NCBI GenBank assembly: GCA_023105745.1
Contig: JALGQZ010000015.1
Location: 21,277,499 to 21,341,498, forward strand
Direction: 5' to 3'
DNA from: Austropuccinia psidii
Lineage: Eukaryota > Basidiomycota > Pucciniomycetes > Pucciniales > Sphaerophragmiaceae
DNA length: 64,000 nt
The translations under genes and the position numbers were made by a program. How positions within the stretch are numbered: the first letter of the stretch is position 1; each line of letters opens with the position of its first letter. Below the pieces are notes generated by a model. It was not told the DNA's origin and searched no databases. It was given only the letters and a program-made list of their open reading frames with translations. Below are positions 25,281 through 35,887 of this stretch, piece by piece.

Positions 25281-27166
25281 TAGGCTCATTAAGTCATTTA
25301 TACTGTTTTGAATAGGGGTTCCTGTCAGGCAAATGCGTCTGGATGTTTGTATTGCCCCAATTGCTTTGAGGAAAGTTGACTCCTGACTTCTTATCTGACT
25401 ACGTATGTCAATTTAATTTATATATCTTTCATCAGAATTCCACAATTTATAAATAATAGGTTGAAATGCTCACTGGGCCTCATCTAAGACAGCTTGGTAC
25501 CATTCACTATGGTAAATCCAAGAGCTTTCTATATTATCAGGCTGACCAAGCTCATGGGCTAACAAATGATAGCTAGATATTACAATATCAGCTTCAGACC
25601 ATTTTTCAGTCCAATCTCCTTTCTTTTATTCCCATGCTAGGTGACAATCTTTAGTTGGGATATGTCTGTATGTAATTTTAATTCATCTTCCCAATTCTTT
25701 ATCAAACAAGGTAAGCATATTATGAGTGTGGAGTGTTTGTGTTTTTTATTAAGAAAGTGAATGGATGGTGGAATATCTCTTTTGGAATCTTCAAGAGTCA
25801 TACATATGATTGATATGCACTGAATTGATTTCCATATTCCCATGACATCCGCAAGCAGACAGCCCAAGGGAGTATGGCTGAAGGAGTCTTTGAGGTTATT
25901 TACTTGCTTCTTTGTGATGCTATGTATCAATTTTATTCTTGTAGATGAGGATGATGGTTTATTTAACCACAGAGATTTTGCCGATTTTCCATTTGGGGCT
26001 TCTCTATTTAGGAGAAATGCTAATCCTTGCTTTTGATGAGGCTTGAGTGATGATTTTAGGAATGGTATTAGGGATTCAATTTGTGGAAGGTCATTCCCAC
26101 TTGGAATCTTCAGGAGCTGTGAGTGCAGCTCAGGTGACAACAATAAATTCTGAGAAGAGATAACAGGCTGGGGCTCCAGGTGTGAGATAAGTGAACACCC
26201 ACAATGTTCAGAGCTGTTGTGAGTGGCTGGTTGGTGAGTTAATATTGAATTCTGCCTAATGAGGTCAAATATATCAATGCTTGCTGAGGAAAACAAACAA
26301 ATAAACATTACTATTGGAATAGTGATTTTTTCCTTGTTGTAAAGGTTAAACTTGAGAAAGCTTTCAATGAATACTTTCTGGTTGGGGTTTTTCTCTAGAT
26401 TGCTGTGCCACATGCCAGAAGGACCACAGGATATGAAGAAATTGGGGTCACCCAATAATGGTACGAGTGCAGAGGTGACATCCAGAGGAAGGCTACCCCA
26501 AGCTTCTCTTTGATGTTGTGTATACAAGAATAAATTATGACTTGTATGACATAAGAAAATCCAATCATCCGGTGGAAAAGGTTTCTGAATGGGATTAGTG
26601 AGGCATACATGGGTTTTCAATATACCAAGGCAATATGGCTTGGAAGAATCCATATTTCAAGAAAAGATTCAGTTTGATCTTGACAGGAATGAATGGTAAA
26701 TGCAATGAACTGGAGAGCAAGAATATATACTAAAGTAATTTTGATACTAATAAGGCCGGCTTGTGGTTTGCAGTTACTATTTGTATTATAAATAGAAACA
26801 TGTGAGGTTCAATAAAAGATTGTTTGAAAAAAACAGGTCAATTTAGAGAGGCAAGGAAATTTATTCTTGGATATTTCAATATATTGTATCAAGCTCTGAA
26901 TGAGAAGAATCTTTATATTCGAAGTCCTGAATTTGAACAGAATACATGATGGAAATTCCTAAGGATACTTAGGGGCATATATTTCAAGAAAGTCATCAAA
27001 GGAAAGTATGTACTCAAGTTTGCATCAACGATCCCATTTTATGCATAAGTATCCTAGTCTAAGGTTGAAAAGCTACATCAAAAGAAATGGAAAATCACAA
27101 GAAATTTATATGTTTGAAAGCTTCATTTTTTTTCTGTTGATGTCTTTTCTTTTCATTTTAAGTCCT

Positions 27167-28511
27167 TTATTGACATCCATATGTCTTCTCTTCTTGGGTT
27201 ATTGGATCCATACATATAAGGTTTTTAGCTCTTGAATATAGCTTGGAGCTGATTTGGAAAGAACAGCCAAAGTGGGTTATGGTGGGAAGTTCATCAAAAA
27301 TAGGAGGTGGCTGAGTGGTCTGGTGAAAAGTGGTCAAAGTTTTCCAGAGAAGCTCAATAATACCTTGTTTGCAAGAAGAATCCAAAAGTGTGGAGTATTC
27401 AGGAAATGAGAGGCCATAGCCACAGGAGCAGATGGGAGATGGAATTGGTTTTATGGCTGATTTGTCAAAGAATGTGAAAAAACCACAAGTCCAAGTATTC
27501 ATGTCCTTCTCATCTCTATGAACACAATTATGAAAACCATTTGTTTTTATGATTACATTGGATCCCATTCACCTTCATGCCATTCAGGTAGCTGGGCTTC
27601 TTGCATGATTTCATTATTCTCACGGGCAGCAGACATTGAAAGAATCTTGATGCAGGAGGAAACAAACTTTTCAAACCGAGAAAGGGTCATCCATTCTTCA
27701 TTATCTGCATCTAATACTTCTGGATTCATTGTGGTCTTCCTGGAATAAACACCTAGTAAAAGGAGAATAAAATTAACAAAAAAACTTGAATATAATTTTC
27801 TAAATACTCACCTAAGGATTTACCACTATCACCTCCATAGCAAAATCCAACTCCTTTCATATGACCATCAAGAAGATCACTATTGGATTTAATATGAGGA
27901 CAATTTTGGGCTAATTTGTAAAGTGCTGTAATTAATTCATTTAATGAAGTAAAAGCTGGAGAAGGAATATGAAATTGATGCAAGTGATAAATGAAGAGGG
28001 GCTCGTGATTTTTTGAATTGAAAACTATTGAAGGATTTGGTGTTTCATTTATGGAAGTTAATAAAAGTTTATTTATTCTATTTGGCTTGGGCTTAACTGG
28101 AATGGTACTGAATTCACCTCTGCTTCTTGATGCATGGTCCAAAATTTGGGTGAGTAATTTTTGTGCAATTTGAAATCTTCTATGTGAATGATTGGATTTC
28201 TTATTTAAAGATGAGTCATTTTTGGATAAGGGGGAATCATTCACAGCTGGTGAAATAGGCCTTCCCATGGAATGATCCTCAGAATTCAAAAACAACTCAT
28301 CCTTTCTGTTTTTGTTTGATAAGCTTGATTTACAAAGAGTTATTGGATGAATTGAGTCACTAATTGATGAAGAAAAATCATTTACAACTGGTGAAATAGT
28401 CCTTCCCATGAAATGTTTTTCTTCATCATTAAGTGACTCTATACATTTTGGGAGTTTGATGAGTTGAGATGGTGAAAGTTGACTCATGATGGGTGAAATG
28501 GCAAGAAGCAA
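27167..28511 (-). pseudogene. Tet/JBP-like 2-oxoglutarate-Fe(II) dioxygenase candidate
   Basis: Members of this family oxidise methylated or unmodified pyrimidines in DNA. Exon 1 (28511-27812) is serine-rich with an internal duplication (MGRTISPVVNDFSS / MGRPISPAVNDSPL). A 59-bp intron, GTGAGT...ACTAG (27811-27753), leads to exon 2. The catalytic-like core has HRDEKD (H at 27520-27518, D at 27514-27512), then WTCGFFTFFD, GYGLSFPEYS, GIIELLWKT and FHQT (H at 27325-27323). This fits the HxD...H iron triad and strand order of a double-stranded beta-helix. One frame step near 27560 breaks exon 2, so this copy is probably dead. It lies head-to-tail upstream of the SNF2 gene with about 510 bp between. 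The family call rests on motif reading only. Confidence 0.55.
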
Positions 28512-28739
28512 CGTGTGAGGCTTTCCCCTATAATGATTTTTATTAAAAAAAAGTAAAATAAGTGAATAAAAATTGTTCTTGCTTGAATTTTATTAAAAAA
28601 AAACAAATAATATTTTCTGTTTAAAATATAATTGTTGTAATGAAATTAAAGAAAAATAGCAAATAAAAATTTGAATTTGTTTTTTAAAAGAAATCAGTAT
28701 ATATGATTGAATTAATGCTATGTTTTTCAAAAAATATGA

Positions 28740-29910
28740 AAAACATTTTGATTGCTGGGGCTGTAAGAGAGCCCCAGAAATCGATTTAAATTAAAAAAAA
28801 TAATCTTTTTTTTTAAAAAATTGTGATTGCTGGGGGCTGTAAGAGCCGCATCAATCAATTTAAATAAAAAAAGATGAAATATTAAAAAATATTTTTTTTT
28901 TGAAATTTTTTCAATTTAAATTAAAAAAAATAAATTAAATTAATTAAAAAATAATGTTTTTTTTTAAAAAAAATTTGTGATCTCAATTTAAATAAAAAAA
29001 AATAAAATATTAAAAAAAAAAATGTTTTTTTTCAAAAACTTTTGATCACTGGGGCTGTAAGAGCCCCAGTGATCAATTTAAATAAAAAAAAATATTTTTT
29101 TTTCAAGAAATTTTTGATTGCTGGGGCAATCAATTTAAAGAAAATAAATAAAATAAAAATAATTTTTTTTTATCCCCAGCGATTAATTTAAATAAAACAA
29201 AAATAAAATAAAAGTAAAAATTATTAAAAATTTAAATTTTTTGAAAAAAGAAAAAAATTGTTTTTTTTTAAATAATTTTTGATAAAAACAAATAAAATAA
29301 AAATAAAAAAAGTTTCAATTGCTGGGGCTGTAAGAGCCCCAGAGATCAATTTCAATAAAAAAAAATAAAAAAAATAAAAATTAATTTTCTTTTTTAAAGA
29401 AAGAGTTTTTTTTTAAAAAAACTTCTGATTGCTGGGGCTGTGAGATCCCCAGCAAACAATTTAAATAAAAAAAAAAATAATAATAATTAAAAATTAAAAT
29501 TTTTTGAAAAAAATAAAAAAAGTTTTTTTCTCAAAAACCTTTTGATTGCTGTAGCTGTAAGAGCCCCAGCGATCAATTTCAATAAAAAGAAATAAAATTA
29601 AAATTAAAATTTATTAAAAAAAAAAGGTTTTTTTGTAAAAAACTTTTGATTGCTGGGGCTGTAAGATCCCCAGCGACCAATTTAAATAAAAAAAATAATA
29701 ATAATTAAAAAAATAAAAAAAGTTTTTTTTTTAAAAAACTTTTGATTGCTGCGGCTGTAAGAGCCCCAGCAATCAATTTAAATAAAAAAAAACAAAATAA
29801 AAATAATAATAATTAAAAATTAAAAGTTGTTAAAAAATAAAAAAAGTTTTTTTTTTAAAAAAACTTTTTATTTCTGGGGCTGTAAGAGCTCCAGCAATCA
29901 ATTTAAATAA
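28740..29910. repeat. Array of perfect-hairpin repeats
   Basis: About eleven units, each an inverted repeat GATTGCTGGGGCT-gtaag-AGCCCCAGCAATC (best copies near 29045, 29318, 29648, 29744) followed by caatttaaataaaaaaaa and A/T-rich filler, stand 70-130 bp apart, most often about 100 bp. Arms reach 13 bp with a 5-base loop. Some units are shortened (29117, 29170). The array lies between the Tet-like gene start and the unknown gene inside the MULE. No protein frame crosses it. Confidence 0.85.
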
Positions 29911-30199
29911 AATAAAAAAAATTCAAAATAAAAATAAAAAATAAAAATAATTAAAAATCAAAATTTTTTAAAAAAAAAGAAAATGTTTTTTTTTGCAAAA
30001 AATTGTGATCATATTGGTAAATTGAAAATTAAAAAAGAAACTCACTTGGGTATCTTTTAATTACAAGTTTTTGGTTATGAGTATTATTTTGTATTAAAGA
30101 AAATAATATTTTGAATTAAAAAAAATAGGTTTCAGTGATTATATCCGAAGTGAAAAGAATGCAGGTGAATTGGGGATTTTGCTCCCAAAGTGTAGGAGG

Positions 30200-30440
30200 A
30201 AGTCAATGTGATGTGAATGACCTAATGGTTAGAGCGTCTGCCTCTGAAACTGGTTTAGAGGTAGCATGTTTGATCCTGGGCGCTGGCCAGACTCACCCGG
30301 GGGCACTTGGGTTGTGAATCTGGGTGGTTGGTGACAATAGCTTTGGCAAACCAAATCCAACTCATTCTTCCTTGGTGGAACAGGTAGGCTCTGTGGGTTC
30401 AAGCCCCTCAGAAGGTCCCTGGCATCACTTCTCTCATATC
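30200..30440 (+). repeat. SINE-like, tRNA-derived stretch
   Basis: TAATGGTTAGAGCGTCTGCC (from 30222) resembles a tRNA A box region, and GTTTGATCC (near 30267) resembles a B box at typical spacing. A second B-box-like GTGGGTTCAAGCCCC appears near 30395. No clean cloverleaf forms: the anticodon stem CCTCT/AGAGG encloses 11 bases. A pol III-derived SINE or tRNA relic is therefore more likely than a working tRNA gene. It is GC-richer than its surroundings. Confidence 0.45.
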
Positions 30441-30739
30441 TTTCTCTTTTTACGCTAAATTACCATAAGCACAATTATTCTCTATTGTGATAATTGTGGC
30501 ATCAACTTGTTACCCATGACTTTTTTTGCACTCAGTTGAAAAAAGCACACTGGATAATCTTATTAGCTGCTTGGCACAAAGCTGTTCAAAGTCATGACCC
30601 TGCACGGTAAGCGTATTCTGCACTCAATAGTGATGAATTTCCAGTCACAGGTAATAATAAGTAATATGACACACGCACACTCTACTACACCTTTTGAATT
30701 TCTTTGTCAATACCAACCTTTTTAGGTAAGTTCATGATT

Positions 30740-32892
30740 AAATTAGACTCCAAAGGGTGTTTTTTTGCCATGCCTCACTAAAATCCAATGCTAAATATTC
30801 TACAAGGCAGTATTTGCTTGGGCGAATTGGTGAAGATGAAGGATTCAAGAAAAAGCTTTCATGAAGGATTTCACATATATACTTGTTTGTGCGCTTCCAA
30901 ATATCTTCATCTGGCAAGGAGTCTTTTCTCTTGAGCATGGATGTGATTTCCAGAAGCTGAAGGGTCCCTTTTGCTTAACTAATGCGGTAATCAGCTGAGC
31001 ACACCAGAAGTCCACGTAGACCCCCTGTAAGGAATGCTGCAATCAGATTGTAGCATGGCCTTCCAGCCTTCATCTGATCTTGAATGGTCACCAATGCTTG
31101 CAAAGGATCCACTCCTCTCTTGACCAATCACTTTCCAATTTGTTGCGTAGTTTTGGAATCAACCTTAGTATGCACCCTCACCCAATTTAATGCAATCATT
31201 AGCTGGAGGATATTATCAACCAAGCCAGTCAAAGTTGGTGTTAAAATTCCCTTTGATGTGATACTAGTACCTTCTTGACCTTCATTGCTTTGTGGAACAA
31301 GTTGAACCTTGTTGACACTCAAACATGAGCCCAAAAATTGCATAGCACTAATTTCCACAGACAAAGAATCACTGGAAGCTGAATCAGAAATATTGAATGT
31401 AACCGGAGGGTTCTGATCATCCATATAAAGTGCAATGGCTTCAAATGAAATGTTGGCAACTCGCTGCTTTTGATGTTGACTTGGTTGAAAAAGATTGTGC
31501 ACCAATAGATACAGTGCATGGAGCCTCTTGGGTAAACCCGCCAGTATGGACATGTCACTTTGAAATGATGACATATTTCAAATTGTCTCATAGATTAACG
31601 GCTCCTCAGATTTTGGTGAAAACAGATCTAAGCCTATGAAAAAATGAGATTAGTGAGATACCAATATATATATTTCTGAAAGCCTGTTTACCAGCTGCAT
31701 GGAGCTCCTCAAGCCACTCTTTCATTCTAATTTCCCTACCACTCTTGCAGCAAATCCCACATTGGAGCTTGGTGGGAAATTCATCCTTTGGAACAAGTGA
31801 TTTGCGCTTCATGAAGGTCATTTGAATGAGCAAACTCAATTTGGTCCAATCTTCCCTTTTGAATACATGATATGACATTAGAATGTAATCAAATTTGATT
31901 TCAGTTTCCAATATAATTTTCATGCATGAAGGACTTGGAGTTAGAGTTAGCAAACAAGCGGCTGAATCCATTGATGGGTCAATACAATTTCATCCTCAGC
32001 CACTGTTCTTTGAATTGCTATACTGATATTTTCATTGAGAACGGTAGTTGCTTCCTGAGTGTCCAAATTTGGACTTGGAACAATATTTTCATGATGATTG
32101 GTTACACCTCCAATGTCAGGAATTTCAACAGGGTAATCATTTGTGGTGTTTATTGGATGTCCATTATTACTTTCATTAGCAGAAGGACAAAGAGTCCCTG
32201 ATTCCCCCTCATTGACTTCAGGGGCCAATTGAAAAGTTTGGCAAATTTTCTTTTTTGCTTAATTCTTTGAAGGTTTAAAATTCCTTTTTGAAGAAATGTT
32301 TGTCATTGTAACAATTTTAACATGCGATTTGGGAGGTAGTTTATTGCCCAATTTGACCCCTAAAGTTATAATTTCAAGATATTAGGGTGGAATTTGAAAT
32401 ATATGAGATAACAATTTTTTATACATACAATCAATATCAGCAACCAGCAGTTCTCTAGCCTCCTGGAGCTTCTCTTGTACATATTGAGGAATACGTGCAT
32501 CTTTGGACATTCCTTCTAATCTTGGGGCTATTTGTTATGAATTGTTCAAGAACTGTTCCTTTGTAATCACTTCTATTTCAGCCCCAAAAATCACCTCAGT
32601 AGATATTTTGGTGGAAGAAGCCCAATCAGCATGGGGTGCCTCTATGTTGCTTTTGTGCATTATTTCTGATTAATTGAAATACTAATAAGACTGATTTGGT
32701 CAGAAGTAAATTCCATTCAAAAAACATACCTTCTGGCAATTCTGGAGATGAATTTGGGATGGCTGTACTAATGGCAATGATACTTTCACTTGATGAGCAC
32801 TCCATATCAGAAGATTTGGGAGAATTGAATTGCTTTTTGAGGACCCATATCAGAGGTGTTAGTAGTATTGGCATCCATAGAGACAAAAACAA
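30740..32892 (-). pseudogene. Unrecognised multi-exon cargo gene of the giant MULE
   Basis: Coding blocks on the minus strand alternate with short introns. An acidic/serine-rich start (32892 to about 32728) is followed by GTATGTT...ACATAG. Then come ASSTKISTEVIFGAEIE and MSKDARIPQYVQEKLQEARE, an intron near 32430-32360, and a low-complexity part. A block with CGICCKSGREIRMKEWLEEL (near 31760-31700) is followed by an intron with GTAAAC...TCATAG. The last blocks contain NILQLMIALNWVRV and DIWKRTNKYICEILHESF, ending near 30740. Several in-frame stops occur (for example near 31130 and 31590). The CxxC pair suggests metal binding. I do not recognise the family. Its place between the hairpin array and the site hit by element B makes it part of the transposon's gene set. 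Confidence 0.5.
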
Positions 32893-32993
32893 CTAATAGT
32901 AGATAAAGATTGTATATGTGCTTGGAAGGGAAGTATTTTTATGAAGCTATAAGAAAGGGTTGTAGTTCTAGGCTACAAATTAAAATGAGAATC

Positions 32994-33752
32994 TGTAACA
33001 ACCATCCATCAGGGGTAAGGGTATTCATTCATACACCCACTCAAACACCCCAAATCAGCAAATCCAGTATCTTCATCAGCATTCAGTTTCAGCAATCTTC
33101 ATTCTGAAACATGCATACAGCTTGGTACATCCATACAGCCTGTCAACACCTGTACAGGTTGGATTCACCCAATACAGTTTCAATACACCAATATGGAACT
33201 GTATGATCACTCAAATACACCACACCTCTTGTACAGGTTCTGTACAGCTGTACAGGACCTGTATTGGCCAGACTCAATTCAATCATCAATTATTCTCATG
33301 AAAATTCTTCCTCTGGATCAGGGCTGGTGATTCTCATATATACCAGCCCCTCTTTCTCCCCCCTGGGGATTTTTCCCCAGTTAATTAATTTAGTTTATTT
33401 ATTGTTTTATAATTATTCTTATCCTTATAATTGGGTATTATAATTATTTAATTTTAAGTTAGTCTTTGCCTTTTCTCTCTTCGCCTGTACAGTATGAGTT
33501 GGGTGGCCATATCCTTATTAACCCTACTCTTTCCATTCTGACAGGTTGAAACAGTGGACTTGGACTTGTTTGTGGTTGGCTCTTCTATTTCTTACTCTTT
33601 TCCTTGTTTCTGCTTTCTTATGTTAATTCTTTTAGCAATTTATCTTTAACACTCTTCAGTGTATTCCTTCTTACCATATCTTGAGCCCTCCATAAGTGAG
33701 TCCCAGTTTACTGAGTGCCAGGCCCTCTTCTTTTTGAAGAGCCCCTGTGACA
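32994..33752 (+). repeat. Element B 5' LTR
   Basis: It runs from TGTAACAACCATCC to ..GCCCCTGTGACA, 759 bp. The promoter half holds many CTGTACAG and CAATACAG words, including the palindrome CTGTACAGCTGTACAG near 33240. A CATATATACCAGCCCC word near 33336 is shared with element A (ACATATACCAGCCCC there) and may mark the start-site region. Confidence 0.92.
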
Positions 33753-34525
33753 TTAAATTAATTAACTAATATTTGATTCTTTCATTCATTCATTTTATTC
33801 ATTTCTCTCATTCTTCAATTATGATCTTTTCATTATTTTATGATTTTTATGATTGTTTATGATTTTTTCTCTCTCATCAATTTTCATCTCATTCATTTCA
33901 TTCAAAATGAAAATTGATTCTTTTTCTCATTTCAAAAATACTGCTGACCATTTCATTTTATTCTTTATCATTCTCATTTCTCTTTTTGTCTGAATTCAGG
34001 TTTTCATCAGGTTATTTGAGTGGAATTATTTGGGTTAATTGATTCATCATTCAGGGATTTCTATTGATTTGGGGTATTCAGTGATTTTGGTTTGAAATTC
34101 CTCAAATTTATTGGTTAATTCCTCAAGAAATTGATTTCACCTCAAGACTTTGATTGATTTGATTGATTGACTTGAGTTGATTCCTCAAGATAGCAGATTT
34201 ATCCTCAAGATTTGATTTGATTTATTGATTTGAATTTGATTCCTCAATAAAATTGAGTTGATCTTTGAAGATATTGATTGAATTCCTCAAGGCTTAATTG
34301 ATTTGATTTTGAATTGACTTGATCTACTTGATTTGACTTATTAATTGAAATTGATTGTTCACAAGAATTTGACTTCGTCATCTTCACTCTTCAAGATCTA
34401 TTCATATTGATTCACTTCAAGACTATTGATTGATTTCTCAAGTTCATCAAGATTCTCATTTGATTGTTTTGGTCAAGCCTTATTTTATTCAAAGTATCAT
34501 CAAGTTTTATTTCATTTTATTCAAA
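33753..34525 (+). other. Element B untranslated leader
   Basis: It is low-complexity sequence with ATTGATT, TTTGATT and CTCAAGA words, parallel to the leader of element A. There is no convincing tRNA primer site beside the LTR and no domain-bearing frame before the gag ATG. Confidence 0.6.
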
Positions 34526-35887
34526 ATGCCAGTTCAGCATAGCCCCACAGCCAAAAATACTATATCCCAAGGAATTCAAGCTGTTCTCACTCCTACAGCA
34601 AGGGCTCCTCTTGACCGCACACCATCAGTTCATCAACTGAGTGAAAATTTGGACAGAGGACCACCAATGGAAGGAGAAGCACCCTCAAGAAGAGGTGGAA
34701 TGAAATCTAGAAGATCAAGATCTTTCTCTGGACTTTTGGGTGGCTACCCTCGCATGTCTGAAGGTGCAAGAGCAAGACAAGGGGAAGTTGAAGATGAAGA
34801 GGGGGAAGAGTTTGTGGAAGAGGAAGATTCTGGGGAATCTGAAGTGGAAGATGCCTTGGTAAATGCTCCAGAGGTGCCTCAGGGTTCTATTCTAGCCCTT
34901 TCTAGTCAACCTCTTGTCTCTCAAACTGATCCAAGTCTCCTCAAGATGATGGAGCAGATGACTCAATTCATGGGGCAACTCACTCAAGCAGTTGCTCCCA
35001 GGCACAATTCCAAAGCCCCTGCTTTCAAGACTCCATCCATGAAGGCACCTGATTCTTTTGATGGTACTCAAGCTAATAAATTGAGAGGATTTATCCGATC
35101 CTGTCAATTAATCTTCCATAATGATCCAGCAAATTTCTTCTCTGACAGGAAGAAAGTTCTTTACTTAACTTCTTTTCTCACTGGTAGAGCTGGAAAGTGG
35201 ATTGAACCCTATCTCTCAAATATTTCCAATGAAGACCCTTCCTACCTCCTCAATAATTGGCCATTATTTCAATCTCAATTATTCACTCTGTTTGGTGACC
35301 CCAATGAAGTCAGGAAAGCTGAACAAGAGTTGGACAATTTGAGGATGAAGGAAAGTGGTCATGTTTCCTTGTACATAGCAGATTTCAGAAGCTTAATGTC
35401 AAGAATTGGAGATTGGGGGGAAAGAGCTTACATTCATGTGTATAGAAGGGGCTTGGCATGAAGATTGTTGGACCGATTGGCTTCTCACCCTGGAACGTTT
35501 GACACTCTTCAAGAACTTATGGATGTCACCTTAGAATTAGACACAAGATATCATGAGAGGCAAAAGGAAAAGGGCAGTCATCAAGAGAAGAAGCCTCCAG
35601 TCATTGGGTTTAATCAATCTAGGCCCCCTCAAAACTCATCTTCAAAGAGGTCTCACCAGAGGAAGAACAAGAAGGGCAAGCAATTTCAAGCTTCAAAGGA
35701 CAAGCCCCATGCTGCTCTCCTCAATAAGGACAATAAATTAATTGGTTCTGAAAAGGAGAGGAGGATTAAAGAGGGGTTGTGTACTTATTGTGGTGGAAAG
35801 CACCCAATTGAAAAATGCTTCAAGAGACCTCAGAACAAGCCTGGGTCATCATCAAGAGGCTTCCCTAGCAAGCAGGGAAAAGCCTGA
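34526..35887 (+). pseudogene. Element B gag (one in-frame TGA)
   Basis: The start is ATG at 34526 (MPVQHSPTAK). The upstream in-frame ATG at 34430 sits in the leader and is not conserved in element A. The Gag polyprotein has a basic Ser-rich N terminus, an acidic stretch, a capsid core with FLTGRAGKWIEPYLSN and SLYIADFRSLMSRIGDW, a lysine-rich linker and a zinc-knuckle-like CTYCGGKHPIEKCF. It is interrupted by TGA at 35459-35461 (RRGLA-stop-RLLDRL), best read as CGA to TGA. Element A has TAA at the same codon. The frame ends with TGA at 35885-35887, overlapping pol by about 19 bases. Confidence 0.88.

Larger units (their letters stand above)
13907..26653 (-). pseudogene. SNF2-family (Rad5/HLTF-like) helicase gene, split by element D
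   Basis: This is a SWI2/SNF2 ATPase, a family that moves along DNA to remodel chromatin or assist repair. From ATG at 26653 come an unrecognised N-terminal part, then LKPHQKQGLAFLLNRE (motif Q/0). Motif I is degraded (GCLLADVMGIWKS for the usual DDMGLGKT), and TLIICLPCLIKNWEDEL follows. A 75-bp intron (25473-25399) splices to give the DEAH box, followed by LTGTPIQNS. Element D sits between LMS and LITFI. The second RecA lobe continues at 15197, with introns 14660-14554 and 14366-14298, GAAGVGLN and motif [13 protein letters not shown]. Motif VI reads CLHCIGQ where the family has RLHRIGQ. The gene ends near 13907. A stop and frameshift near 25650 and another frameshift near 15000 confirm a pseudogene. 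Confidence 0.85.

Noticed and set aside
28740..29910. CRISPR-like array
   Set aside because: Spacers are AT filler of uneven length, the repeats vary, and the setting is a eukaryotic transposon.
30217..30300. Functional tRNA gene
   Set aside because: A and B boxes are present, but no acceptable cloverleaf forms and the anticodon loop is too long.
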